A stretch of 64,000 nt of DNA from Mumia sp. zg.B17 (lineage in GTDB: Bacteria > Actinomycetota > Actinomycetes > Propionibacteriales > Nocardioidaceae), in contig NZ_JAHWCI010000008.1 in assembly GCF_019550915.1 (NCBI RefSeq), positions 496,001-560,000 of the forward strand, read 5' to 3'. Position numbers and translations under genes: made by a program. Shown one piece after another: positions 8,434 through 17,243 of the stretch. Under the pieces are notes generated by a model. That model searched no databases and was not told the DNA's origin. It saw only the letters and a list, made by a program, of their open reading frames with translations. Numbering within the stretch: position 1 is the stretch's first letter; every line of letters begins with the position of its first letter.

Positions 8434-10947
8434 CTAGACCGGTCGCGGGTCCTGGTAGCCGGACTGGTCCCACTCGGGCGGGTCGGGCACCGGACCACGG
8501 CGTGGCTCGCGGTCCTCGTCGCTCGACGGGTCGTAGTCGACGCCGGGGGGCGTGACCTCGTCAGGCTCGCCGCCGTGCCCGCCGCCGTGGGACCCGTCGT
8601 CACCCGCACCCGGGTCGTCGGTGATCGCCGTGGTGCGGTTCCGAGCCACGACCACGGCCACCACGATGATCGCCAGGGAGACGCCGGCGATCGTGAAGCG
8701 CAACGGGTCGCTGGCGTCATCGCCGTACGACATCGTGACGATCGCCGGGGCGATGAGCAGCGCGACGAGGTTCATCACCTTGAGGAGCGGGTTGATCGAC
8801 GGACCGGACGTGTCCTTGAACGGGTCACCGACGGTGTCACCGATCACGGTGGCCTCGTGCGCCGCGGACCCCTTGCCGCCGTAGTGGCCGTCCTCGACGA
8901 GCTTCTTGGCGTTGTCCCACGAGCCGCCGGCGTTGGCGAGCATGACGGCCATCAGGGTGCCCGCCGCGATAGCGCCGGCGAGGTAGGACCCGAGCGCCGT
9001 GATCCCGAGACCGAATCCGACCGTGATGGGGGCAAAGATCGCGAGGACGCCGGGTGTCGCCAGCTCACGCAGGGAGTCGCGGGTGCAGATGTCGACCACG
9101 CGGCCGTACTCCGGGCGACCCGTGCCCTCCATGATGCCGGGGATCTCGCGGAACTGACGGCGCACCTCGTAGACGACCGCCCCGGCGGCACGGCCGACGG
9201 CGGCGATCGAGAGTCCGGAGAAGAGGAACACCACGGACGCACCGATGATGAGTCCGACCAGGTTGTTCGGCTCGGCGATGTTGAGCACCCCGAGCAGACC
9301 GAGCAGCTCGCTGGCTCCCTCGTCCGTGACCCCGGCGAGGTCGTTCGCCTCACGCGTGACGATGTCGGCGAACGACCCGAACAGCGCCGTCGCCGCCAGC
9401 ACAGCGGTCGCGATCGCGATGCCCTTGGTGATCGCCTTGGTGGTGTTGCCGACCGCGTCCAGCTCAGTGAGGATCTGGGCGCCCTTCTCGTCGACGTCGC
9501 CCGACATCTCTGCGATGCCCTGCGCGTTGTCGCTGACCGGCCCGAAGGTGTCCATGGCGACGATGACGCCGACCGTGGTCAGCAGGCCACAGCCGGCGAG
9601 CGCCACCGCGAACAACGACACCAGGACGACGCCGCCGCCGAGCAGGAACGCGCCGTAGACGGCGGCGGCGATCACGAGCGCGGTGTAGACGGCCGACTCG
9701 AGGCCGAGCGAGAACCCGGACAGGATGACCGTCGCCGGGCCGGTGAGCGCCGTCTTGGCGACGTCCTTGACGGGGCGGTGGTCCGTGCCGGTGAAGTAGC
9801 CGGTGAGCGCCAGGATGACCGAGGCGAGCACGATGCCGATCAGGACGGCGACGATCGCGACGACCTGCGGGTTGAAGTTGCCCGGATCCTCGACGAGACC
9901 GAGCTGTCCGAAGAAGCCCTCGATCGCCGTGCCGCCGCCGGCGCCGGTGAGATCGGCGGAGCTGGACGGCAGGTAGAGGAACGCTGCGATGGTGCAGCCG
10001 ATGGCCGAGACGATCGCCGACAGGTAGAAGGAGCGGTTGATCGTGGTGAGACCGCCCTCGCCCTCGCGGGGACGGGTGAGGAAGACGCCGAGGATCGCGG
10101 TCAGCGCACCGATCGCCGGGACGATCAGCGGGTAGACGAGGCCCTCCTCGCCGAAGGTCACCGAGCCGAGGATGAGTGCGGCGACCAGCGTCACCGCGTA
10201 CGACTCGAAGAGGTCCGCGGCCATGCCGGCGCAGTCTCCCACGTTGTCGCCGACGTTGTCGGCGATGGTGGCGGCGTTGCGCGGGTCGTCCTCAGGGATG
10301 CCCTGCTCGACCTTGCCGACGAGGTCGGCGCCGACGTCGGCGGCCTTGGTGAAGATGCCGCCGCCGACTCGCATGAACATCGCGAGGAGCGCGGCACCGA
10401 AGCCGAAGCCCTCGAGCACCGACGGGGCGTCGCCCTTGTAGATGAGCACGACGACCGAGGCGCCGAGCAGGCCGAGTCCGACGGTGGACATGCCCACGAA
10501 GCCGCCGGTACGGAACGCGATGCGCATCGCCGGGTCGCGGCCCTCGTTCTGCGCCGCGGCCGCAACGCGGATGTTGGCCCGCACGGCGAGCCACATCCCC
10601 AGATAGCCGATGGTCGCGGAGAAGAGAGCGCCGACGAGGAAGAAGATGGAGCGTCCGACCCGGATCTCGGCGTCGCCGGGGAGGATGAAGAGGAGGAGGA
10701 ACGCCAGGACGACGAAGACCCCGAGGGTCTTGAACTGTCGCGCAAGGTAGGCCGACGCGCCCTCTTGCACCGCGCGGCCGATCTCTTGCATCCGCGGAGT
10801 GCCTTCTGAGGCGTCGAGAACCTGCTTGCGGAACAGGGCAGCCATCACCAGAGACACGACCGCAATCGCGGCGACCGCCGCGACGAGGGTGAGATTTGTC
10901 CCGGTCAGGGACAGATCTGTGGATGCTGCCAGCGGAACGTACGTCAT
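8434..10947 (-). CDS. hppA: Membrane-bound proton-translocating pyrophosphatase
   Basis: An integral membrane pump of about 837 residues that couples pyrophosphate hydrolysis to ion transport. The catalytic stretches are present: GGGIFTKAADVGADLVGK and DNVGDNVGDCAGMAADL, plus the C-terminal KKLVEDGHYGGKGSAAHEA and GDTVGDPFKDTSGP. About 16 membrane helices are visible. The sequence GNTTKAITKG has Lys where K+-dependent enzymes have Ala, which by family knowledge marks a K+-independent H+ pump. The start is set at the ATG at 10947 (MTYVPLAAS), preceded by GAGGAAGGATCC. A hydrophilic charged tail (DDGSHGGGHGGEPDEV) ends the protein. It is absent from the M. tuberculosis version of this locus. 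Confidence 0.95.
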   Translation of the reverse strand: MTYVPLAASTDLSLTGTNLTLVAAVAAIAVVSLVMAALFRKQVLDASEGTPRMQEIGRAVQEGASAYLARQFKTLGVFVVLAFLLLFILPGDAEIRVGRSIFFLVGALFSATIGYLGMWLAVRANIRVAAAAQNEGRDPAMRIAFRTGGFVGMSTVGLGLLGASVVVLIYKGDAPSVLEGFGFGAALLAMFMRVGGGIFTKAADVGADLVGKVEQGIPEDDPRNAATIADNVGDNVGDCAGMAADLFESYAVTLVAALILGSVTFGEEGLVYPLIVPAIGALTAILGVFLTRPREGEGGLTTINRSFYLSAIVSAIGCTIAAFLYLPSSSADLTGAGGGTAIEGFFGQLGLVEDPGNFNPQVVAIVAVLIGIVLASVILALTGYFTGTDHRPVKDVAKTALTGPATVILSGFSLGLESAVYTALVIAAAVYGAFLLGGGVVLVSLFAVALAGCGLLTTVGVIVAMDTFGPVSDNAQGIAEMSGDVDEKGAQILTELDAVGNTTKAITKGIAIATAVLAATALFGSFADIVTREANDLAGVTDEGASELLGLLGVLNIAEPNNLVGLIIGASVVFLFSGLSIAAVGRAAGAVVYEVRRQFREIPGIMEGTGRPEYGRVVDICTRDSLRELATPGVLAIFAPITVGFGLGITALGSYLAGAIAAGTLMAVMLANAGGSWDNAKKLVEDGHYGGKGSAAHEATVIGDTVGDPFKDTSGPSINPLLKVMNLVALLIAPAIVTMSYGDDASDPLRFTIAGVSLAIIVVAVVVARNRTTAITDDPGAGDDGSHGGGHGGEPDEVTPPGVDYDPSSDEDREPRRGPVPDPPEWDQSGYQDPRPV

Positions 10948-11113
10948 ACGGATCCTTCCTCGGCACGGCGCACGGGTGCGCTGACTCGGACGTGCCCGAA
11001 CAGACAACCAGCAACGTGACCTAGGACACAACCATTTGGGTGACGCCACATCGATTTGTGACCAGAAGTCTGCGGGGTCCGCAGCGACGCCGCACCCGGA
11101 GGCCGCAGGAGGG

Positions 11114-11464
11114 TCAGGACCCGTCGCGGTGGGCGTCGATCGCGTCGTCGACGCTGGTGTAGATCCCGAACACCTTGGCGAGCCCGGTGATCTCGAAGAT
11201 CTTGAGCAGACGCTCGCGGGTGCAGACGACATCGAGGCTGCCGTCGTGGGCGCGGACCCGCTTGAGCCCCCCGACGAGGACACCGAGGCCGGTCGAGTCG
11301 AGGAAGTCGACCTGCTCGACGTTGACGATGACACGGTGGTGGCCGCCCTCGATGAGGTCGGCCAGGGCCTCCCGCAGCCGCGGTGCCGTGTAGACGTCGA
11401 TCTCGCCCGCGACGTCGACGACACGAAAGCCGTCGAGCGCTCGGGTCTCCAGCGACAGGTCCAC
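11114..11464 (-). CDS. STAS-domain anti-sigma factor antagonist
   Basis: A single STAS domain of 116 residues (RsbV/SpoIIAA family) that, when unphosphorylated, would free a sigma factor by sequestering its anti-sigma kinase. The phosphorylatable Ser is S57 in [16 protein letters not shown], preceded by [17 protein letters not shown]. The GTG at 11464 is chosen because a GGAG ribosome site lies at the right distance and the domain begins at once; the open frame extends further upstream without similarity. No anti-sigma or sigma gene lies beside it, so its partners are elsewhere. It is transcribed divergently from the helicase gene. Confidence 0.88.
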   Translation of the reverse strand: MDLSLETRALDGFRVVDVAGEIDVYTAPRLREALADLIEGGHHRVIVNVEQVDFLDSTGLGVLVGGLKRVRAHDGSLDVVCTRERLLKIFEITGLAKVFGIYTSVDDAIDAHRDGS

Positions 11465-11600
11465 GACGGCTGCTCCTGCACATCGGCGGGTGGGACAGAC
11501 GACATTCAATCACGCGACCGGCGGCGCAAACGGCCTGCCGCGGGAACGCTGCGGGCCCGATGAGGCCGGATCCGCTTGCCGTCCTTGGGAGACTTTGGAT

Positions 11601-13964
11601 GTGCCCGATCCGATCGAGACCCTGCTGCGACTGCCGGGTGCCACGGACGGTCGTCTGCTGCACCTCGCTCGCGAGGATGCGCGCGACGCCGTCTATGCGC
11701 CGTGGCCGTCGTGGGTGAGCGACGCGCTGCGCGCGCGCTATCGCGCCGTAGGCGTCGAGACGCTGTGGGCACACCAGGCGGAGGCCGCCGAGCTGGCTCA
11801 CGCCGGGCATCACGTGGTGGTCGCGACGGGGACCGCGTCGGGGAAGTCGGCGGCCTACCAGCTGCCGGCGCTGGCTGCTCTCGAGGCCGGGCGAGCGGCC
11901 GACCTCCGTCGGGGCAGGGGTCCGACTGTCCTGTATCTGGCGCCGACGAAGGCGTTGGCGCACGACCAGCTCCAGGGGCTGTGCCGCATCACCTCGGGGT
12001 GGGAGGAGGTCCGCGCCGCCGCGGTGGACGGAGACAACACCCGCGAGGAGCGGAAGTGGGCGCGGGACCACGCGAACTATGTCGTCACGAACCCCGACCT
12101 CCTGCACCGCACGCTGCTGCCCTCGCACGCGCGGTGGGCACGGTTCTTGTCCGGCCTCCAGTACGTCGTGGTCGACGAGTGCCACCACTATCGCGGCGTC
12201 TTCGGCTCGCACGTGTCGCACGTGCTGCGGCGGCTCCGCCGGATCGCGGCGCACTACGGCGCAAATCCCGTCGTCGTGCTGGCCTCGGCGACGGTGGCCG
12301 ACCCGGCACGGTCGGCGTCGCGGCTTGCCGGGGCGCCGGTGCGGGCGGTGACCGACGACTCCGCCCCGCGCGGCGAGGTCGCGTACGCCCTGTGGGAGCC
12401 GCCGCTCGTGGAGTCTGCCGGCGGCGAGAACGGCGCGCCGGTGCGACGCCCCGCGACGGTCGAGGCGGCGGGGCTGCTCGCGGACCTCGTGGCCGCGGGC
12501 GTGCGCACCCTGGCCTTCGTCAGGTCGCGACGCGGCGCGGAGGCGGTCGCGATGTCGACGCGTCGGATGCTCGCCGAGGCGGATGCCGAGCTCGCCGAAC
12601 GGGTCGCCACCTATCGCGGCGGCTACCTGCCTGAGGAGCGGAGGGCGATCGAGCGGGATCTCCGCAGCGGCGCCCTGCTGGGGCTCGCGAGCACCAACGC
12701 GCTCGAGCTGGGGATCGACATCGCGGGCTTGGACGCCGTGGTGACGACCGGCTTCCCCGGGACCCGAGCGGCGTTGCGGCAGCAGTTCGGGCGGGCGGGT
12801 CGTGACGGGTCTCGGGCAGCGGGCGTGTTCATCGCGAGGGACGACCCGCTCGACACGTATCTCGTGCACCACCCGGAGGCGCTGCTCGGGGCGCCGGTCG
12901 AAGGCACCGTCTTTGATCCGTCCAACCCGCACGTCATCGGCCCACACCTGGCTGCGGCCGCCCAGGAGCTGCCGCTGACGGTCGCCGACCTCGAGCTCTT
13001 CGGTGAGGGGGCAGCCGAAGGTGTCGACGCGCTCGCCGAGGCCGGGTGGCTCCGGCGTCGGCCGCAGGGGTGGTTCTGGACGCGCCGGGAGCGGGCCGCC
13101 GACCTCGTCGACATCAGATCGGTCGGTGGCCCCGCCGTCCAGATCGCCGACGACGCGACAGGGCGTGTGCTCGGCACGGTCGACGGTGGACGGGCCGACT
13201 CCACCGTCCACGAGGGCGCGGTCTACGTGCACCGGGGCGAGACCTACGTCGTCGAGCACTACGAGCCCGCCGACCAGATCGCTCTCGTCCGCCCGGACCG
13301 TCCCGACCACACCACCACGGCACGGTCGGTGACCGACATCGCGATCGTCGCCGAGCGGGCGGCGGTGCCGTGGGAGCGTGCCACGGTCGCCTTCGGTGAC
13401 GTCGACGTCACCAGCCGAGTCGTCTCGTACGTGAAACGCCGGTCGGGATCGGCCCAGATCCTCGCCGAGATCCCCCTCGACCTCCCGGAGCACACGCTGC
13501 GGACGACCGCGGTCTGGTGGACGTTGCCCGGCCGCGTCGTCGAGAGCCTCGACCTCGACGCGGCCGACGTCCCCGGGGCGGCCCACGCCGCCGAGCATGC
13601 GTCGATCGGCCTGCTGCCGCTCCTCGCGACGTGCGACCGGTGGGACATCGGCGGCGTGTCGACCGCCCTGCACCCCGACACCGGCATGCTCACGGTCTTC
13701 GTCCACGACGGGATCCCGGGCGGGGCCGGCTTCGCCCGTCGCGGGTACGACATGGCTCGCACGTGGCTCGCGACGACACGTGACGCGATCGCCTCGTGCG
13801 CCTGCGACACAGGGTGCCCGTCGTGCGTGCAGTCGCCGAAGTGCGGGAACGGCAACAACCCCCTCTCCAAGCGGGGCGCCGTGGTGCTTCTCGACGCGCT
13901 TCTCGCCGGCGCACCCGGGCACGACGACGCGGCCCAGCCGGTCGGAGGCACACGCTCCGGGTGA
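11601..13964 (+). CDS. DEAD/DEAH-box helicase with DUF1998 domain, MrfA/YprA type
   Basis: A 787-residue superfamily 2 helicase, equivalent to Rv3649 and related to Bacillus MrfA, a helicase of mitomycin-lesion repair. Walker A is GTASGKSAAYQLPAL, the DEAD-type motif II is DECHHYRG, motif III is LASATVADP, and motif VI is QQFGRAGRDGSRAAG. The C-terminal DUF1998 region carries the cysteine cluster CACDTGCPSCVQSPKCG, expected to bind zinc. The GTG start at 11601 (VPDPIETLLRL) is preferred over an upstream ATG because the sequence before it is not protein-like. It is divergent from the STAS gene, with a 136-bp shared promoter region. Confidence 0.93.
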   Translation: MPDPIETLLRLPGATDGRLLHLAREDARDAVYAPWPSWVSDALRARYRAVGVETLWAHQAEAAELAHAGHHVVVATGTASGKSAAYQLPALAALEAGRAADLRRGRGPTVLYLAPTKALAHDQLQGLCRITSGWEEVRAAAVDGDNTREERKWARDHANYVVTNPDLLHRTLLPSHARWARFLSGLQYVVVDECHHYRGVFGSHVSHVLRRLRRIAAHYGANPVVVLASATVADPARSASRLAGAPVRAVTDDSAPRGEVAYALWEPPLVESAGGENGAPVRRPATVEAAGLLADLVAAGVRTLAFVRSRRGAEAVAMSTRRMLAEADAELAERVATYRGGYLPEERRAIERDLRSGALLGLASTNALELGIDIAGLDAVVTTGFPGTRAALRQQFGRAGRDGSRAAGVFIARDDPLDTYLVHHPEALLGAPVEGTVFDPSNPHVIGPHLAAAAQELPLTVADLELFGEGAAEGVDALAEAGWLRRRPQGWFWTRRERAADLVDIRSVGGPAVQIADDATGRVLGTVDGGRADSTVHEGAVYVHRGETYVVEHYEPADQIALVRPDRPDHTTTARSVTDIAIVAERAAVPWERATVAFGDVDVTSRVVSYVKRRSGSAQILAEIPLDLPEHTLRTTAVWWTLPGRVVESLDLDAADVPGAAHAAEHASIGLLPLLATCDRWDIGGVSTALHPDTGMLTVFVHDGIPGGAGFARRGYDMARTWLATTRDAIASCACDTGCPSCVQSPKCGNGNNPLSKRGAVVLLDALLAGAPGHDDAAQPVGGTRSG

Positions 13965-14039
13965 CCGGACGGCGCGGGATCCGGGTCGAACCCCCCGGAT
14001 GCGGTTATCGTGGCGACACGATCGGAAGGTGGGGGACCG

Positions 14040-14576
14040 ATGATCGCTGTCGGAGTGCTGCTGCTCGCGCTCGCCGTCTTGGTGGGCGTCGTCGTGACCA
14101 TCGAGGCGACCGACCCCGTGAGGATGGACGTCCTCGGCTGGGACGTCGCGACGGACGGGATGGGCGTGTTCTGGGCCGGTGCGGCGACGATGCTCGTCGC
14201 GGTCGTCGGGCTCGCGCTGGTCGTCCGGGGAGCCCGCCGTGGCTACCGCGTGCGCAAGGAGAACCGGCAGCTCCGCAAGGAGCAGCGCCGCCGGGAGAAG
14301 GAACAGGCGCAGGGAAGCCCGCAGGGTCCCGCCGGAGTGCCTGGAGATCGCCCTGACGACAGCGCTGCCGCCCCACGGGATCAGGCGTACGACCCCGAGA
14401 GCGAGCGGGCCTACGACCCCGCGTACGACGCTCCAGCGGATCCGACGATGGCGGACCCGTACGAGACCCCGACGGCCGACGAAGGTCGCGTCGAGGCGCC
14501 GCACGAGAGCACGACCCAGGAGGGGTATCCGCCCGAGGACCCCCGTCACGGCCCTTCCGCTCCCCCGGGGCGGTAG
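14040..14576 (+). CDS. Two-helix membrane protein with basic and Tyr-rich cytoplasmic tail
   Basis: A 178-residue protein of unknown function. Two predicted membrane helices (residues 1-23 and about 43-65) are followed by a strongly basic coiled segment (KENRQLRKEQRRREKEQ) and a disordered acidic tail with Tyr repeats (YDPESERAYDPAYD). The helical hairpin layout resembles LapA-like proteins. The ATG at 14040 follows a GGTGGGGGA ribosome site. Its 3' end overlaps the convergent tadG-like gene by 31 bp. Confidence 0.7.
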   Translation: MIAVGVLLLALAVLVGVVVTIEATDPVRMDVLGWDVATDGMGVFWAGAATMLVAVVGLALVVRGARRGYRVRKENRQLRKEQRRREKEQAQGSPQGPAGVPGDRPDDSAAAPRDQAYDPESERAYDPAYDAPADPTMADPYETPTADEGRVEAPHESTTQEGYPPEDPRHGPSAPPGR

Positions 14577-14920
14577 TCCGACGGCGCGGCACGAGCGGTC
14601 CGGTGGACGGAGATCGACCGTCCCCACAGACGCGCCGACCGCTCGACGACGACGGTGGCCACCGCCTCCTCGACGGTGCAGCGGTGCAGGACCGTCAGAT
14701 TGGCGGACGCGACGCGGCGCGCCGCCTCGCAGCCGTCGTCGCCACGGAGCACCGCCTGGCTCGCGGCCAGCGCGGCGAGGTCGGCGCTCGCGGTGACGTG
14801 GTGCTGCAGGCGCGCGACGGCGGCAACGTGGAGCGTCACGGCGCATGCCGTGGTGGCCACGACGGCGAGGACGGCGGCGTACACCGTCGCGGCCCCCCGC
14901 TCGGCCGGCTGCCGGTCCAT
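14546..14920 (-). CDS. TadG-like pilus-associated protein (Rv3654c type)
   Basis: Last gene of the Tad operon, 124 residues. The N-terminus RGAATVYAAVLAVVATTACAV is the Tad/helicase-secretion-neighbourhood anchor, with Glu-less prepilin-like hydrophobic helix (about 9-32), followed by a DLAALAAS motif typical of TadE/TadG pseudopilins. The rest contains two Cys (GDDGCEAAR, LHRCTVEE) that may form a disulfide outside the membrane. The ATG overlaps the stop of tadE as TGATG. Secreted or membrane-anchored minor pilus subunit by family inference. Confidence 0.8.
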   Translation of the reverse strand: MDRQPAERGAATVYAAVLAVVATTACAVTLHVAAVARLQHHVTASADLAALAASQAVLRGDDGCEAARRVASANLTVLHRCTVEEAVATVVVERSARLWGRSISVHRTARAAPSDYRPGGAEGP

Positions 14921-15291
14921 CACGAGCCGTCCTCGTCGGCGCTCACCGCGGTCGCCTGCAGCGACAGCGCGAATCCCCTCACGATCGGGAGATCGACCCG
15001 CGCCTCGTGAGCCACCGTCACCACGGTGGTCGACTCGCGGCCCTCGTCGATCTCGACGACCGATCCCTGAGGTGCCATGGCTCGGACACCCTCCCGGACG
15101 GCGTCCGAGTCGTCGCCTCGCGCCGCCATCCGTGCGCCCTCTCGCGCGGCATCGACCAGCCGCACCTGGGTGATCCCCATCGTCGTCGCCCACACCAGCG
15201 CGAACGCCAGGGCCACGAGGAAGGGCAGGATCATCGCCGTCTCCGCGGTGACCATCCCCTGGTCCTCGGTGTCTGCTCTGCCCAGCCGCAC
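14920..15291 (-). CDS. TadE-family pseudopilin
   Basis: A 123-residue membrane-anchored protein. DQGMVTAETAMILPFLVALA is the typical TadE N-terminus, with the prepilin-like cleavage site before MVTAE and the conserved Glu five residues in. It is followed by VRLVDAAREGARMAARGD, the usual helix in TadE. The GTG at 15291 is chosen for a GGGAGG ribosome site; a shorter product from the ATG just before VTAE is possible. It lies between the DUF4244 pilin and the tadG-like gene. Confidence 0.85.
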   Translation of the reverse strand: MRLGRADTEDQGMVTAETAMILPFLVALAFALVWATTMGITQVRLVDAAREGARMAARGDDSDAVREGVRAMAPQGSVVEIDEGRESTTVVTVAHEARVDLPIVRGFALSLQATAVSADEDGS

Positions 15292-15356
15292 TCGTCGTCC
15301 TCCCTCTGTCGGCCAGGTGCGGGCCTGCGCCAGTCGCAGGCCCACACCCGGCTGCC

Positions 15357-15545
15357 TCACATGAACGGCAGGAGCTCGATGCCCTTCTCGAAGACGTTCT
15401 TGATGAAGTCGTTGAACCAGTCCGAGGTCGCGATGCTGTAGATGGCGCCGCCCACGGTGCATGCGCCGACCGTGCCGACGGCGTACTCCGAGGTGGTCAT
15501 GCCCCGCTCGTCGGCACGGGCACGCAAGGTCTTCAGGAATGTCAT
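15357..15545 (-). CDS. DUF4244 Flp-type pilin
   Basis: A 62-residue protein equivalent to Rv3656c and the probable major pilin of the locus. The basic leader ends at G15, followed by MTTSEYAVGTVGACTVGGAI; Glu at residue 20 is the +5 Glu of type IV prepilins, so cleavage is predicted after G15. The hydrophobic helix is followed by a short amphipathic tail (NDFIKNVFEKGIELLPFM). No prepilin peptidase gene lies in this locus, so processing would need an enzyme encoded elsewhere. Confidence 0.88.
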   Translation of the reverse strand: MTFLKTLRARADERGMTTSEYAVGTVGACTVGGAIYSIATSDWFNDFIKNVFEKGIELLPFM

Positions 15546-15687
15546 GGGATCTCCTCAGTGGGTGTGTCACGGACGCGGACGCGATCTGGCCGCATCTTCA
15601 AGGTGGGTCCGCGACCTCTGCCGGGCCCGTGGCGGTGACCGGGCTGGGGACGCCGCCGGGCTGTGGACGCGGCATCGTGCAGCGGGG

Positions 15688-16413
15688 TCACAGCTGCAAC
15701 GACGTGAAGGTCGACACGATCGTCGGCACGACCCCGAGGAGCAGGAACGCAGGCAGGAAGCACGCCCCCAGCGGCGCGGCCGTCCGGACGCCGACCGACC
15801 GCGCTCTCTCCAGCGCCTGGGCGGCGGCGGAGGCCCGGAGGTCGTCGGCGCTGCGGACGAGCGAGCGCCCGACCGGCGTGCCGCTGCGTGAGGCTCGGGC
15901 GAAGGCGCGGGCGAGCGGTGCCAGGACCGGATCGTCGACGAGCTCGCGCCAGACGGTCACCGGATCGGAGCCGATCTCGAGCCGTACCGCGACGCCCGCC
16001 AGCCGCTCGCCCAGTGGACCTCCAACCGCGCCACCGACCAGCTCGAGCGCGTGGTTCGAGGGCCGTCCCGACTCGATGGCGGCAACCACGAGGTCCAGCG
16101 CCACGGGCAGCGCCGCGATCTCCGCCTCGCGTCGCCGGCGGACGGCCGCGGGCTCCAGCCGCCGGATCCACCAGGTGACGCCACCCCCTGTCACCGCCCC
16201 GGCGACGAGACCGAGCGTGCCCCCGACCACCAGGAGAACCGCGGCGGTCGCGAGCATCCCGGCGAACCAGGGAGCCGTCACCCATCCCGGGCGGACACGC
16301 GCGGAGGAACCGGCGTCGGTCTGAAGAGGCAACGCGCGCAGTCGCCCGGTCCGTGGGGTGTCGCAGGCCAGTGAGACCGCCCACCAGGCGAGGAGACCGG
16401 CGACCACGCTCAT
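15688..16413 (-). CDS. Tad pilus inner-membrane platform protein, TadC type
   Basis: A 241-residue type II secretion F-domain protein (Rv3657c equivalent) with N-terminal hydrophobic helices, a cytoplasmic T2SSF domain (ALDLVVAAIESGRPSNHAL, then FARASRSGTPVGRSL) and a final membrane helix (LGACFLPAFLLLGVVPTIV). It forms the assembly platform together with the upstream TadB protein. Its ATG overlaps the tadB stop as ATGA. Confidence 0.88.
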   Translation of the reverse strand: MSVVAGLLAWWAVSLACDTPRTGRLRALPLQTDAGSSARVRPGWVTAPWFAGMLATAAVLLVVGGTLGLVAGAVTGGGVTWWIRRLEPAAVRRRREAEIAALPVALDLVVAAIESGRPSNHALELVGGAVGGPLGERLAGVAVRLEIGSDPVTVWRELVDDPVLAPLARAFARASRSGTPVGRSLVRSADDLRASAAAQALERARSVGVRTAAPLGACFLPAFLLLGVVPTIVSTFTSLQL

Positions 16414-17243
16414 CGCGCGACACCGTCGGTGATCCGCTCGACCCACAGGACCCCGAGGGCTGCGAGTGCGACACCAGCCACGAGGCACCACGAGCCTGCG
16501 CCACCGCCGAGCAGGAAGGCCACCGGGTTGCCACCCAGGGCAGCGCCGAGCGCGAGGGCGAGCACTGGGAGGACGGCGAGGAGTCGAGCGGTCGCCCTGG
16601 GCGGCCCGAGCGTCGCGTCGACCTCCCTCACCAGGTCGTCGCGCGCGCGGAGGTCGTCGACGACACGATCGAGGACCGACGCCAGGGCACCGCCGGCGCG
16701 GGCGCTCACCGTCCACGCCGCCGCCACGTCGGCGAGGCCCTCGGCGCCGGGACGCTCCGCCGCCGTTCGGAACGCCGCGCCCGCGTCGCCACCCAGCCGC
16801 ACGTGGGCGGCGACCGCCCGGAGAACCGGGTAGTCGCCGGCGACCCGTTCGATCGCCATCGCCGCCGGAAGTCCGGCGGCGAGCTCGGCTCCCAGAGCCT
16901 CACAGGCCGCGGTTGTCCCCGTATGGGTGGCCCGGCGATCACGACGGGCTCGCGACCGGGCACGCAGACCCGCGACCAGCCACGCGATGCATCCGGCCAC
17001 GACAACGACGGCAGGCGTGACACCGGTCGTCGCGAGGACGGCGACGGTCGCCGCCGCGACGAGGGCAGGTCGCGTCGCGGCAGCTCTCGCCGATCGCCGC
17101 TCAGGTGCGGAGACGAGCTGACGCCTGCTCGAGGTGACGGCTGCGGAGACGCGGCGGCTGCTCGCGGGCCCCCAGCCCAGCAGGACCGTCGCCGCCCCGA
17201 GGCACGCCGCCCCTGCGACGTCCCATCCCGCCACGGCCGTCAC
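16410..17243 (-). CDS. Tad pilus inner-membrane platform protein, TadB type
   Basis: A 277-residue T2SSF-domain membrane protein (Rv3658c equivalent). Hydrophobic segments near residues 5-25 and 60-90 precede the cytoplasmic F domain (CEALGAELAAGLPAAMAIER, then WTVSARAGGALASVLDRV), with two more helices at the C-terminus (LLAVLPVLALALGAALGG). It overlaps tadA and tadC by 4 bp each, indicating tight translational coupling through the operon. Confidence 0.88.
   Translation of the reverse strand: MTAVAGWDVAGAACLGAATVLLGWGPASSRRVSAAVTSSRRQLVSAPERRSARAAATRPALVAAATVAVLATTGVTPAVVVVAGCIAWLVAGLRARSRARRDRRATHTGTTAACEALGAELAAGLPAAMAIERVAGDYPVLRAVAAHVRLGGDAGAAFRTAAERPGAEGLADVAAAWTVSARAGGALASVLDRVVDDLRARDDLVREVDATLGPPRATARLLAVLPVLALALGAALGGNPVAFLLGGGAGSWCLVAGVALAALGVLWVERITDGVAR

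Noticed and set aside
6721-10809. Very long plus-strand ORF of 1362 codons
   Set aside because: It is the antisense shadow of topA's upstream region, the methyltransferase and hppA; the high GC content removes stop codons. The minus-strand products have clear family motifs.
10944-14846. Very long minus-strand ORF of 1300 codons
   Set aside because: Antisense of the helicase gene joined to STAS and tadG frames; its composition is Arg/Pro-rich without any domain.
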